Below, piece by piece: positions 5,939 to 15,363 of a stretch of DNA of 19,098 nt (its first letter is position 1; each line of letters begins with the position of its first letter). The DNA comes from an uncultured Mycoplasmatota bacterium. Lineage in GTDB: Bacteria > Bacillota_I > Bacilli_A > RF39 > UBA660. The stretch spans positions 1 to 19,098 of the forward strand of contig URQZ01000017.1 of assembly GCA_900550255.1 (NCBI GenBank). Reading direction: 5' to 3'. Both the position numbers and the translations under genes were made by a program. A model generated the notes under the pieces. It saw only the letters and a list, made by a program, of their open reading frames with translations, made no database searches and was not told where the DNA came from.

Positions 5939-8155
5939 ATGTTTATATTAGATGCAGATATAGAAATGTTTAGTGGGTTAATTAGAGGCTTTTTTGCAAC
6001 GATAGACAGTGCAGTGTATAGTTTTATTGCAGTAGTCTATAATTTGATAGAAGATTTAGCTAATACAAGTATTTTATCAATGACTGATATGAATGAATTT
6101 GCTTCCCGTATATATGCTTTATTGGGTATTTTTATGCTATTTAAAGTTTCCTTTTCTATTATTAGTTATATAGTTTCACCAGATAAAATAAGTGATAGTT
6201 CAACAGGAATGGGAGGAATAATCAAGAATGTGTTAATAACACTTGTATTGATTTTAATAGTTCCAACTTGTTTTACACTTTTATATGAAGCACAATCAGC
6301 AATTTTATCTGAAAATATTATTCCAAAACTTTTGCTAGGTACAAATAGTGATGCTAGTACAATTGATAACGAAATTTATATTGCACCAGCTTGTAAAATA
6401 ATAAAACAAGATATTGAAGATAAAGATCCAGATGTACTTACTACATCAGCTCCTGATAGTGGAAATTATATTTCATTAATGATTTTTAGGAATTTTTATC
6501 AATTAGGGCAAGGTGCAGAAACTGCTGATGATGAAGATTATTTCAAGAAAAAATTCTTACCATATTATTGTGGATACAAAGAAAAAAAAATAACTGTATC
6601 ATTTTTATTGCAATCGCAACTTTATAATGGACCAATTGAAGAAATAGAAGATGAAAATGAAAATGTTTGGGAGGAAATTGCTTCTGGAGTAGGAACTGTT
6701 CTTAGAGTCAGTACTGCAATTATTTCGTTAGGTATAAGTGAGTTGGGTATTTTTGTAGCCGGATCAGTATACGATTATGTGTCATCAAAATTAGGACTTG
6801 GACCATCAACATATTATATAGACTATAATTATTTTGTATCAACTATAGTTGGAATATTTGTAATATTCATTTTGATTTCAATGGCTTTTGATGTTGCTAT
6901 TAGATCAGTAAAACTTACCTTTTTACAATTGATTTCACCAATTCCTATAATTTCATATGTTGATCCAAAATCAGGTAAGGATGGAATGTTTAAACGTTGG
7001 TATACTGAGGTATTTAAAACGTGGGCTAGCTTATTTATACGACTATTAGCTTTATTCTTTGGAGTTTATTTAATAAAACAATTAGATCAATTATATGCAA
7101 TAGGTGATCATAAATATCTATCTTCAAATTTCTGGATACAATTATTTATGCTTCTAGGTGTATTAATGTTCTGTAAAGAATTACCAAAATTATTGGAACA
7201 ATTAATTCCAGGAATGAAAGGATCTGGATCATTCAAGTTGAATCCACTTAAAAGAATTAACGAAGATTCAATCGGTGGAAAATTTCTAACAGGTGGAATA
7301 ATGGGAGCAGGAGCAATGACAGCATCTGCTTTAGGAGGTGCAGGAGCTAATGCTATCCATTCTATAAGACATGGAAAGAATTGGAAAGATTCATTTAAAA
7401 GTGCCGGAAGAGGTTTAGGAACAGGAGCTTTCTATGGAGCTAAGAATGGATTTGCAGCAGGAAAAAGTGGAAAGTATAATGTTATGTCGGAAACAGGTAA
7501 ATCTATTCAACAAAGTAGTAAACATAGAAATTATGAAGATATGTTAGCAGCACAAGGAGAAATAAAAGGACCATTTAAGGCTGTTCGAAATCAAGCATGG
7601 GATAAATTTACTGATTTAATCGGTGAACAACAAGCTATGGGTGGAACCGGTGTTATAAAAGGAAGAATAAAAGAATTACAAGAACAATTAGATCAAGAAC
7701 AAGGTAGAGAAAATCAATATAATACAGCTTTTGGTAACTATACAGCAAAAAATCCTGCAAGAACACCAGGATATGTAGAAGCAGGAAAATATAAGGTAAC
7801 TAAAGACGAAAACGGTAAATTTGTTGGTAAAATGGAGTATAGCAGTTATCAAGAATATATGGCTAAGATAACAGGCGATGGCCAAAAAATAAAAGACATG
7901 GAGAAAGAAATTAGTAAGAATTTACAAGGCGTATTTAGAAATGAAGCAGAAAGAAAATTAGCTGTTGACAAAGAATTAGGAAAAAGATTGGAAAAAGATT
8001 ATAAGAATACAGACAAATTTATTTCGCAAAATGAATTTACTGAGGTTCAAAATTTAAGTTCTGCTATAGCTGAGTCTTCTGCTATTCAAAAAGATCTTAA
8101 ATCACAAATCGGAAAAATTGAAAACAATCAATTAGGTAATGATTCTTCAAAATAA
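5939..8155 (+). CDS. VirB6/TrbL-like T4SS channel protein with long cytoplasmic tail
   Basis: 738 residues. Hydrophobic helices fall at about residues 12-37, 57-80, 94-118, 252-276, 298-320, 362-380 and 398-412, so it is a polytopic membrane protein. An extracytoplasmic-looking loop spans ~120-240. The helix followed by IRSVKLTFLQLISPIPIISY and a W-rich FKRWYTEVFKTW stretch is the pattern of TrbL/VirB6-type proteins in Gram-positive T4SSs, which form the inner-membrane channel. After ~445 comes a Gly/Ala-rich segment (TGGIMGAGAMTASALGGAGA), typical of this family, then ~230 charged, coiled-coil-prone residues. It opens the long operon; AGGTGA (5927-5932) lies 6 bases before the ATG. VirB6 assignment rests on topology, motifs and position before VirB3-like and VirB4 genes. 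Confidence 0.8.
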   Translation: MFILDADIEMFSGLIRGFFATIDSAVYSFIAVVYNLIEDLANTSILSMTDMNEFASRIYALLGIFMLFKVSFSIISYIVSPDKISDSSTGMGGIIKNVLITLVLILIVPTCFTLLYEAQSAILSENIIPKLLLGTNSDASTIDNEIYIAPACKIIKQDIEDKDPDVLTTSAPDSGNYISLMIFRNFYQLGQGAETADDEDYFKKKFLPYYCGYKEKKITVSFLLQSQLYNGPIEEIEDENENVWEEIASGVGTVLRVSTAIISLGISELGIFVAGSVYDYVSSKLGLGPSTYYIDYNYFVSTIVGIFVIFILISMAFDVAIRSVKLTFLQLISPIPIISYVDPKSGKDGMFKRWYTEVFKTWASLFIRLLALFFGVYLIKQLDQLYAIGDHKYLSSNFWIQLFMLLGVLMFCKELPKLLEQLIPGMKGSGSFKLNPLKRINEDSIGGKFLTGGIMGAGAMTASALGGAGANAIHSIRHGKNWKDSFKSAGRGLGTGAFYGAKNGFAAGKSGKYNVMSETGKSIQQSSKHRNYEDMLAAQGEIKGPFKAVRNQAWDKFTDLIGEQQAMGGTGVIKGRIKELQEQLDQEQGRENQYNTAFGNYTAKNPARTPGYVEAGKYKVTKDENGKFVGKMEYSSYQEYMAKITGDGQKIKDMEKEISKNLQGVFRNEAERKLAVDKELGKRLEKDYKNTDKFISQNEFTEVQNLSSAIAESSAIQKDLKSQIGKIENNQLGNDSSK

Positions 8156-8170
8156 AAGGGGTGATATGAA

Positions 8171-8497
8171 ATGAATGGTAATTATTTAATACCGGCCAAT
8201 TCAAAAAAATCATTGAAAATTTTAGGGATTTTTTATCCCTTTGATTTGATTTTATTTATAACTGGAGTTGGTATATCGTTAATACTTATGATGCTTTTGA
8301 ACATTTCGGATTTTAGAATAGCAATTCTTTCTATTTTACCGGGATGTATAGCTGGATTATTAGTTTTTCCAGTACCATATTATCATAATGTTTTAACAGT
8401 AATAAAAGAAGCAATCGAATTTTTAACACAAAGACAAAAATTCGTATGGAAAGGTTGGTGTGTTACAAGTGAAATCGAAAAACAAAAACAGAAGTAA
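8171..8497 (+). CDS. PrgI/VirB3-like small membrane protein
   Basis: 108 residues. The N-terminus (YLIPANSKKSLKILGIF) has the 'iP...k...ilg' start of PrgI-family proteins. Two membrane helices (about residues 24-45 and 50-70) follow, then an amphipathic C-terminus with TQRQKFVW. PrgI-type proteins are the VirB3 equivalents of Gram-positive T4SSs and are regularly encoded just before VirB4, as here. The 16-base gap from the VirB6-like gene carries AGGGGTGAT. The 3' end overlaps the next gene by ~38 bases, a sign of translational coupling. VirB3 is thought to work with VirB4 at the inner membrane. Size, topology and position all agree. Confidence 0.78.
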   Translation: MNGNYLIPANSKKSLKILGIFYPFDLILFITGVGISLILMMLLNISDFRIAILSILPGCIAGLLVFPVPYYHNVLTVIKEAIEFLTQRQKFVWKGWCVTSEIEKQKQK

Positions 8498-9023
8498 ATA
8501 TACAAATGATAATTTTGTACCAATAAAAAGTATAACAAATGGAATGATCATTTTAGATAATAATGAACGTGTTACAGGAATTAAAATTGTTCCAAGAAAC
8601 ATTTTTATTCTAGACTATGGTACACAAAATGCAATAATTGATAATTTAAAAAATGTTTACAATATGATTGACTATGAATTTTGGATTGTAGCGGCTGATA
8701 GACCAGTTGATATAAATGTTTATTTGTCACAACTAGAACTTTTATTTAACTCAACCCATGATCAAGTAAAAAGAAAACTAATTATGGAAGACATTAATAA
8801 AGCAAATATGTTCATGAATAATAACGTTGTTGATACAGAATATTTCTTACTATTTAAGGAAAAAAATAATGATATTATAATGAAAAGAATACGACAATTA
8901 ATAAATTCGTTCGCGAATGCAGGACTTAATAGTCATCAAGTAACTAATGATGATTTAAGAATCATTTTGGATAACTTCCTAAATGGTGGACAAACTACAA
9001 CATTTGGGACGGTGATGGCATAA
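8460..9023 (+). CDS. Separate N-terminal domain of VirB4 (TrsD/TraD-like)
   Basis: 187 residues from a GTG at 8460; a second GTG at 8469, 8 bases after GGTG, is an equally possible start. It is soluble, with no membrane helix. The block FVPIKSITNGMIILDNNERVTG followed by IFILDYGTQNAIIDNL matches the start of TraC/VirB4-type ATPases, where this small domain precedes the CagE/TrbE-like middle domain. Here it is its own gene, ending in TAA that overlaps the ATG of the ATPase gene (TAATG at 9021-9025). As I recall, conjugative plasmids such as pSK41 and pIP501 also encode separate TrsD/TraD and TrsE/TraE proteins, so this is probably an old arrangement rather than a break. Its role would be docking of VirB4 to the VirB3-like protein. 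Confidence 0.72.
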   Translation: MLQVKSKNKNRSKYTNDNFVPIKSITNGMIILDNNERVTGIKIVPRNIFILDYGTQNAIIDNLKNVYNMIDYEFWIVAADRPVDINVYLSQLELLFNSTHDQVKRKLIMEDINKANMFMNNNVVDTEYFLLFKEKNNDIIMKRIRQLINSFANAGLNSHQVTNDDLRIILDNFLNGGQTTTFGTVMA

Positions 9024-10807
9024 TGGATATTAAAAGTCAAGTAGCTCCAAAGGGGTTAGAATTTAAAGCAAATGAATTTATAATAAGTGATAAATATGCA
9101 ACAATATTAACCGTTATATCATATCCAAGATATATTAATCCAGGATTTTTATCATCACTTACAAGTATGTCAGGAATAAAAGTTGTTATTAAACATATAC
9201 CAATGCCATTTAGTGTTATACAAAAAATGTTAAATAAAGAAATAGCTGACTTAAAAACTAGATATCAAGAAGAAAAAGATCATACAATCCAAGAAAGAAT
9301 TAGACAAGATTATGAATCATTAGAACAATTCATTACAATGCTAGCAGCTAGTCAATCTAAAATATATGATTTTCAAATGCATGTTATGATAACAGCAAAT
9401 AGTCAGGAAGAATTACTAACTAAAAAATTTCAAGTTAGAAATTATCTAGAAGCAATGGAACTTAGAGCTTTCCCACTTCGATTTGAACAAGAAAAAGTTT
9501 TAAAATCAATTTTGCCAATTTTCCCAAGTCAAGATATAGAACAAAGAATAGGAACACCAATGCCATCTCCAACGATTGCAGCAATGTATCCCTTTATCTT
9601 TGATAGTATAAAAGATCCAGGATTATCTACATTATTAGGTGTTGATTTCTCAGGTGGTGTTATTTTATTTAATCAATTTTTATATCAAATAAGAAAAGAA
9701 CATAATAGAAATAATGCCAATATGATTATTTTAGGTACATCTGGTTCAGGTAAATCAACAGCAGCAAAAGTTCTTCTTAGAACCCATATAAGAAATAATT
9801 GTCAACTAGTTATAATCGATCCAGAAGGCGAACTAGAAGAAATGACAAGAAGATATAATGGAGATTTTATTGATTTAGGAAAAGGTGGAGAATATGGTAT
9901 GATAAATCCACTTGAAGTTGTAATTGATGCAGACGAAGAAGAAATGAAAGGTGGACTTGGTTATACTGTATTAACAAGAACCCTTCAAACAGTTAAAGCA
10001 TTCATGAAATATTATGATCCATCAATTACTGAAGACGTTTTAAATATGTTTAGTGAAGTAATCCAAGAAACATATCGTCGATTTGGAATGGATTTTGATA
10101 CTGATTTTACTAAATTTAATTCAAATGATTATCCAACCTTTAAAGATGTATATGCAACAATTAAAGGAAGATTAAATTCGATGGTAGAACAAAGTCAAGA
10201 AAAAGATGTTTTAGAAAGACTTGAACTTAAAGTTAGACCAATTGTTAAGGAATTGAAATATTATTTTGATGGGCATACAACAATTTCGCCTAAAAGTAGT
10301 TTCATTGTTTTCAATATAAGAGAATTAATGAATGCAGACTCAAATATTAGAAATGCATTGTTCTTCAACATATTAAAATATGCTTGGGGATTAACACTAG
10401 ATAAGAGAGTTAATACCGTATTAACAGTAGATGAAGCCCATGTATTACTTTCTGGAAACAATACATTGGGAGCAGATTTCTTAGCTCAAATTCAAAGACG
10501 TGCAAGAAAATATAATACAGGAACAATGATTATTACACAACAACCAAGTGATTTCTGTGATCCTGGAGTAATAACACAAGGAAAAGCAATTTTTGATAAT
10601 GCTTCCTATTACTTAGTTATGGGATTAAAGAAACAAGCAACAGAAGATTTATCTAAGTTAATAGATTTAAATGATAATGAAAAAGAAAGTATAAAAAGAT
10701 ATGGACAAGGAGAAGCATTATTTGTTTGTGGAAATAAAAGAATGCGTATCAATGTTATCGCCACTGAACAAGAATTAGATTCGTTTGGTAGTGGTGGAGG
10801 ATTATAA
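9023..10807 (+). CDS. virB4: VirB4 family T4SS ATPase
   Basis: 594 residues. The start (DIKSQVAPKGLEF..., then a YPRYINPGFLSSL block) is the CagE/TrbE-like middle domain of VirB4. The ATPase core follows. Walker A is GTSGSGKST at residues 238-246 (Lys244) and Walker B is LTVDEAH at 467-473 (Asp470, Glu471). The QRRARKYNTGTMIITQQPSD stretch downstream carries the arginine and glutamine residues typical of the VirB4/TraC group. VirB4 is the universal T4SS motor that drives pilin extraction and substrate transfer at the membrane. The gene overlaps the N-domain gene by one base, and the two together (~780 residues) equal a normal VirB4. All key motifs are intact. The start is fixed by the overlap and the family alignment. 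Confidence 0.93.
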   Translation: MDIKSQVAPKGLEFKANEFIISDKYATILTVISYPRYINPGFLSSLTSMSGIKVVIKHIPMPFSVIQKMLNKEIADLKTRYQEEKDHTIQERIRQDYESLEQFITMLAASQSKIYDFQMHVMITANSQEELLTKKFQVRNYLEAMELRAFPLRFEQEKVLKSILPIFPSQDIEQRIGTPMPSPTIAAMYPFIFDSIKDPGLSTLLGVDFSGGVILFNQFLYQIRKEHNRNNANMIILGTSGSGKSTAAKVLLRTHIRNNCQLVIIDPEGELEEMTRRYNGDFIDLGKGGEYGMINPLEVVIDADEEEMKGGLGYTVLTRTLQTVKAFMKYYDPSITEDVLNMFSEVIQETYRRFGMDFDTDFTKFNSNDYPTFKDVYATIKGRLNSMVEQSQEKDVLERLELKVRPIVKELKYYFDGHTTISPKSSFIVFNIRELMNADSNIRNALFFNILKYAWGLTLDKRVNTVLTVDEAHVLLSGNNTLGADFLAQIQRRARKYNTGTMIITQQPSDFCDPGVITQGKAIFDNASYYLVMGLKKQATEDLSKLIDLNDNEKESIKRYGQGEALFVCGNKRMRINVIATEQELDSFGSGGGL

Positions 10808-10832
10808 TTTAAAATAGTTTGGTGGTGCTATT

Positions 10833-12518
10833 ATGGATGAAAAAAATATAAATAATATTAAAGGTGTAAGTAATAGCACTACTAATAATAAAATACCAAA
10901 TAATCAAAAAGTAGCCCCATTGCCTAATTTAAAAAAATCTTTACCAAATCCACAAAATGCTAATATTTTAAATAAAAGAAACGAAGATATTCAAAGATTA
11001 AATCAGGCTTTGAGTAAAAAAAGAGAATTAGAAAATAAACAAGAAAATACACAAGAACAAGAAAAAAAGACTATTGGACAAAAAGTAGATAAAGTTGGGG
11101 AAGAAGCAGTTAGAAATTTTGGTGGTAAAGCACTAACAGCTGCTACAGGAGGTGCTGTTTCAGGCCCTGCTGCTGATGCTATTGCTAATGCAGTAGCAAA
11201 ACCAGTAGGAAAAATGCTCAAATATTCTTTATTTATAACAGTTGCTCCAATTCTTTTTATTCTTCTTATCTGTTTTTCTATCTTTGCTGCGTATTATACT
11301 CTTGAAGAAGGTTCTGGCTCAAGTGATAGTGAAATTTCAGAAAATACAAGTGAAGGTGGAGTTTGTAGTTATAACGTAAGTGGCAAAAACGTTAGTAATA
11401 TTAAAGTTAGATTATTACAATGTCCAGATGGAAAAGAAGGAGAACCAATTGAAGGTGAAGAATTAGTTGATTTTGAAAAATATATTTTAGGTGTTGTTTA
11501 TGCTGAAGTAGGCGGAGGAGCTGGCGCAGGCGCTAAAGCTCAAGCAATAGCTGCAAGAAGTTATTCGTTAATTAGAACAAATCCGGCTGGTGAAACTGGC
11601 CCAAAAAAACAATCAGATGGAACTTGGGTAATATCATTGAGAAACTGTACTAGAACACAAGTTTATTGTGATCCTGATAAAGGATGTACGGTTAAAAATG
11701 GAGCAACAAATGCAACGAACAATACAGTTTATTCTGGCAAAATAGCTGGTAAACAACAATATAAGGGACCAATGGCACAAAATGATAAAACAAGAGAAGC
11801 AATAGCTTCTACAGCTGGCCGAGTTGCATTAAATGCAAAAGGTGAAGTTTCAGCAACTGATTATACTCAAACACAACAGGATTTGTTTGATAAATATGCA
11901 AAAGAAGGAATGGATGAATTTGAAATAATAAAAAAAGTTTATCCACATGTTAATTCTATTCAATCTTCCTGTCAATCAACAACTTCAACAAATGAAATTA
12001 CAGGTGATTTTACTGGATGGAAACAATGTAATGCACCATGGAGTAATATTGAAATTGGTTCTAGCTCTAAAAATATATGTGATATAGGATGTGCTGCTAC
12101 ATCTGTATCAATTCAAATTGCTAGTTCTAAAACAAATATTAGTATACCAACTTTAAATCCAGGTACGTTTGTTAAAACGTTAAACTCAAATGGAGGATTT
12201 ACAAGTGGGGGAGCAATATTATGGGAAAAAGCTGCAGTTGTAGCTCCTAAATTTAAGTATTTAGAACGTGAAAATATAAGTGGAAATGTAGAAACTAAGG
12301 CAAATAAATTAAAAGAATATCTTAATAATAAAGAATATGTTATAATTGGTGTTCATAAATCAGCAAATGATGATATATCACATTGGGTTGCATTGAATAA
12401 AGTGGTTGATAATGATGTATATATGTTTGATCCAGGAAGTAGTGCAACAAAATTATTTGATAAGTACCCATATACTAAAAATCGTGATATTGCTATAAGA
12501 CGTTATAAATTAAATTAA
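10833..12518 (+). CDS. Anchored bifunctional murein hydrolase: SpoIID-like + C39-type peptidase (VirB1-like)
   Basis: 561 residues. Residues 1-130 are cytoplasmic and rich in Asn, Gln and Lys, with an Ala/Gly-rich stretch near 95-120. A membrane helix lies at ~131-154. Outside, a SpoIID/LytB-like lytic transglycosylase domain (~185-380) shows FEKYILGVVYAEV with Glu225 at the known catalytic position and AKAQAIAARSY at 234-244. The usual C-terminal HGxGMSQ motif of sporulation SpoIID is replaced by a YTQTQQDLFDKYAKEG region. After a linker, residues ~395-561 resemble a papain-like C39-family peptidase: GCAATS with Cys420, HWVAL with His517 and FDPGS with Asp533. A two-enzyme wall hydrolase next to VirB4 is the Gram-positive counterpart of VirB1/CwlT. 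It would cut glycan strands and peptides to let the channel cross the wall. Confidence 0.82.
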   Translation: MDEKNINNIKGVSNSTTNNKIPNNQKVAPLPNLKKSLPNPQNANILNKRNEDIQRLNQALSKKRELENKQENTQEQEKKTIGQKVDKVGEEAVRNFGGKALTAATGGAVSGPAADAIANAVAKPVGKMLKYSLFITVAPILFILLICFSIFAAYYTLEEGSGSSDSEISENTSEGGVCSYNVSGKNVSNIKVRLLQCPDGKEGEPIEGEELVDFEKYILGVVYAEVGGGAGAGAKAQAIAARSYSLIRTNPAGETGPKKQSDGTWVISLRNCTRTQVYCDPDKGCTVKNGATNATNNTVYSGKIAGKQQYKGPMAQNDKTREAIASTAGRVALNAKGEVSATDYTQTQQDLFDKYAKEGMDEFEIIKKVYPHVNSIQSSCQSTTSTNEITGDFTGWKQCNAPWSNIEIGSSSKNICDIGCAATSVSIQIASSKTNISIPTLNPGTFVKTLNSNGGFTSGGAILWEKAAVVAPKFKYLERENISGNVETKANKLKEYLNNKEYVIIGVHKSANDDISHWVALNKVVDNDVYMFDPGSSATKLFDKYPYTKNRDIAIRRYKLN

Positions 12519-12530
12519 ACAGGTGATAAA

Positions 12531-13310
12531 ATGAAAAAAAAATATATTATAGTATTTATAGGCTTAGTCTTTTATTTAATAATTATGTTTCTAATTTTTG
12601 GAGATTCTAAAAACAAAAAGAATGGTAAAGTAAATTATATTTTATTTGCAAATAATCAAATTTGGGAATATACTAATTCTGAAATTTTAAATGTGCCAAA
12701 TGTTGTTGAAATAATTGGTAAAAATAAATTTAATATTTATGAAAATGGAACATATAAAGGAAATTTTAATTTAGGATTATATGAATCAAAAATGTATTTG
12801 TTTGATGATAATAACAACAGTTATAAATATGATGGTGAATTAATGGGATTTACTGATAATAATAAACATAAAGTAGCAAATCTTATTAATCAAACATTAG
12901 ATGAAAATGATACTACCATTATAAAAAGGGTATTTGACAATAATAATTTAAATTATCAATATATAAATTTAAATAATGTAAAAAAGTATATTTTTGATAT
13001 TGATAATGATAGTAAAAATGAAATTATATATAATATTAGTAATATGTTTGATGAAGAAAAAGAAGGAAAAGGTTATTCATTGATTTTTGTAAATGATAAT
13101 GGTAAAATAAATGAATTAATAAAGGACATAAAATCAAATGAGGAATCTCTTTTGAAAGGATATGGCTATTATATAAATAATATAGCTGATATAAATAATG
13201 ATAAAAAATCAGAATTTATCATAGCTAAATCTAAATATGGTTCATCAAAATTATGTTATATGCTTATTGAATCAGTTAAAAATAAGTATAAAATAACAAA
13301 AAAATGTTAG
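12531..13310 (+). CDS. Anchored extracytoplasmic protein with two Ca-loop-like (FG-GAP-type) motifs
   Basis: 259 residues. The N-terminus MKKKYIIVFIGL... is an uncleaved signal anchor (helix ~4-23). The rest is extracellular, Asn/Asp/Lys-rich and mostly beta in character. Two spaced acidic loops, DIDNDSKNE (156-164, acidic at 156, 158, 160 and 164) and DINNDKKSE (220-228), match the D-x-D/N-x-D-x3-E calcium loops of FG-GAP/VCBS-type repeats. I do not recognise the rest and cannot name a family. It lies between the murein hydrolase and VirD4 genes in the operon, 12 bases after the former with AGGTGA before the ATG. An accessory surface or scaffold role in the T4SS is therefore likely, but unproven. 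The base composition is the most AT-rich of the operon. Confidence 0.62.
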   Translation: MKKKYIIVFIGLVFYLIIMFLIFGDSKNKKNGKVNYILFANNQIWEYTNSEILNVPNVVEIIGKNKFNIYENGTYKGNFNLGLYESKMYLFDDNNNSYKYDGELMGFTDNNKHKVANLINQTLDENDTTIIKRVFDNNNLNYQYINLNNVKKYIFDIDNDSKNEIIYNISNMFDEEKEGKGYSLIFVNDNGKINELIKDIKSNEESLLKGYGYYINNIADINNDKKSEFIIAKSKYGSSKLCYMLIESVKNKYKITKKC

Positions 13311-13323
13311 GGAGGTTTTGAGT

Positions 13324-15363
13324 ATGAAATTAAAATTTAGAGCAGAAAAAAAGGATTGGACTATTTTTGGTATATTTTCACTTGTTTTGTTTTATATAGT
13401 TTCAATAGGAGTATTAAATGCTATTTCATTTATTGATAGTGGAACATTTTCAGGGCTTAATCCTTTTCCAATCTTTACACATGATTATTTCGCTTTAGCA
13501 ATGATTATTTATATAGCTTTAATGATAGCTATAATTAGTAGTGTTTCTTCTACCTTTTTTGAAAGAGAAAAAGGAATAGGAATAAAATCATCACCAAAAG
13601 ATGAAAAGGGATATTCAAGATGGGCAAAAGATAAGGAATTTAAAAGTCAATTAAAAATGTTATATCCAACTGATGAAAAAACTGAATATGGAGGAATACC
13701 ATTAATAAATACCGGTAAAGAACTATGGGTTGATAACAGTGGATATCATAATATGATTATAGGTTCAACTGGTAGTGGTAAATCACAAGCTTTGTCATTT
13801 CCATTTATAAGAGTTATGGCTAAAGCTGGTGAATCAATGATTGTAACCGATCCAAAAGGTGAATTATATGAAGGAACAGCAAAAGAACTTGAAGAACGTG
13901 GATATAATATAATTCTTTTAAACTTTCGTGATCCACAAAAAGGTAATTGTTGGAATCCTTTCTATTTACCTTATAAACTTTATAAAGAAGGTAATATAGA
14001 TAAAGCAACAGAACTTTTGGAAGATTTAGCCAAAAACATTCTTTATGATGAATCATCAAAAGGACAAGATCCCTTTTGGGAAAATACTTCAGCCGATTAT
14101 TTTACAGGACTTACGTTAGCACTATTTGATGATGCTAAAGAAGAAGAAATTAATATCAATAGTATTAATTTAATGAGTACTGTTGGAGAAGAAAAAATAG
14201 GCGCAACAACATATATAAAAGAGTATTTTAGTGATAAAGATCAAACTTCTGGAGCATATGTAAATGCCTCAAGTACTTTAATGGCGCCAACTGATACAAA
14301 AGGAAGTATTTTATCGGTGTTTAAACAAAAAATAAAATTATTTTCATCAAGAAAAAATTTATCAGAAATGCTATCTTGTAGTGATTTTGATATTGAAGAT
14401 ATTGGTAGAAAAAAAACAGCCGTATTTATAGTTATTCAAGATGAGAAAAAAACATATCATCCATTAGTAACTATTTTTCTAAAGCAATGTTATGAAACAT
14501 TAGTAAGAGTCGCACAAGAAACAGGCGGAAAATTAAAATATAGAACTAATTTCTTAATGGACGAATTTGCTAACATGCCGCCTCTTAGTGATGTAGATGC
14601 AATGGTATCGGCTGCTCGTTCAAGAAATATAAAATTATCATTCATTATACAAAACTTTTCACAACTTAATGATGTTTACGGAAAAGAAAAAGCTGAAACA
14701 ATCCGTGGTAACTGTGGTAATACAATTTATCTTCTTAGTACAGAACTTGCTGCTTTAGAGGAAATAAGTAAAATGTGTGGAGAAGTTAAATCCAAAAAAG
14801 ATGACAAAACTGATTCAAGACCACTTGTAACAGTAACTGATCTTCAAAATATGAAAGAAGAACAAGCCATAATACTTCGTTCAAGAATGAGACCATATAA
14901 AACACAATTAAAATTTGATCATAAAATTGATTGGGGTAAAAACTATGGAAAAGCAAAATATCCAGAACGTGATAGAGGAAAAATTCAAGTTTTTGATTTA
15001 AAAAAGTTTGTTGAAGAAAAAAGACAAAAAAAGATAAATGAAATGCTTAATGGTTCAAATTTAGATATGGATAATAAGAAAAATCAAAATCCAATGTTTA
15101 ATCCAACTAATATGTTTGGTGCAATGCCAAGTACACCTAAAAATGGTAATAATGGATTTAATGTTGATGATTTAGTAAAAAGAATCGATGCTAAAATAGC
15201 TGAACTAGAGGAAGAAGAAAGACTAGAAAAAGAAAAACAACAAAAGAAAGAAGAAGAGAAGAAAAAACAAGAGAAAAAAGAAGAAATTAACAAAGATGAA
15301 CAATCAAAAAATAAAATAACAGATGATCAGTTCTTTGACGATTTTTTCTATGATGGGGATTAA
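13324..15363 (+). CDS. virD4: VirD4/TraG-type coupling ATPase
   Basis: 679 residues from ATG 13324, which has GGGAGG (13310-13315) 8 bases upstream; an in-frame TTG at 13318 is less likely. Two N-terminal membrane helices (about 10-35 and 52-76) precede the motor. Walker A is GSTGSGKS at residues 147-154 (Lys153), followed by the VTDPKGELYE block characteristic of VirD4/TraG proteins. Walker B is FLMDEFANMPPL (Asp413, Glu414), then the SAARSRNIKLSFIIQ stretch. VirD4 is the receptor that hands substrates to the T4SS channel. The last ~70 residues are an unusually long Glu/Lys-rich coiled coil ending in an acidic DDQFFDDFFYDGD tail, a candidate substrate- or partner-binding element. The stop is four bases before the next start, so translation is probably coupled. 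No relaxase gene accompanies it. Confidence 0.93.
   Translation: MKLKFRAEKKDWTIFGIFSLVLFYIVSIGVLNAISFIDSGTFSGLNPFPIFTHDYFALAMIIYIALMIAIISSVSSTFFEREKGIGIKSSPKDEKGYSRWAKDKEFKSQLKMLYPTDEKTEYGGIPLINTGKELWVDNSGYHNMIIGSTGSGKSQALSFPFIRVMAKAGESMIVTDPKGELYEGTAKELEERGYNIILLNFRDPQKGNCWNPFYLPYKLYKEGNIDKATELLEDLAKNILYDESSKGQDPFWENTSADYFTGLTLALFDDAKEEEININSINLMSTVGEEKIGATTYIKEYFSDKDQTSGAYVNASSTLMAPTDTKGSILSVFKQKIKLFSSRKNLSEMLSCSDFDIEDIGRKKTAVFIVIQDEKKTYHPLVTIFLKQCYETLVRVAQETGGKLKYRTNFLMDEFANMPPLSDVDAMVSAARSRNIKLSFIIQNFSQLNDVYGKEKAETIRGNCGNTIYLLSTELAALEEISKMCGEVKSKKDDKTDSRPLVTVTDLQNMKEEQAIILRSRMRPYKTQLKFDHKIDWGKNYGKAKYPERDRGKIQVFDLKKFVEEKRQKKINEMLNGSNLDMDNKKNQNPMFNPTNMFGAMPSTPKNGNNGFNVDDLVKRIDAKIAELEEEERLEKEKQQKKEEEKKKQEKKEEINKDEQSKNKITDDQFFDDFFYDGD

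Noticed and set aside
9000..9030. Frameshift splitting virB4
   Set aside because: The break lies at a domain boundary, with a TAATG overlap typical of coupled genes and a good start for the second product; known systems also keep the two parts separate.
11990..12518. NlpC/P60 or CHAP domain in the murein hydrolase
   Set aside because: The order GCAATS, then HWVAL, then FDPGS fits the C39-type papain-like fold better; no NlpC-type active-site block is seen.
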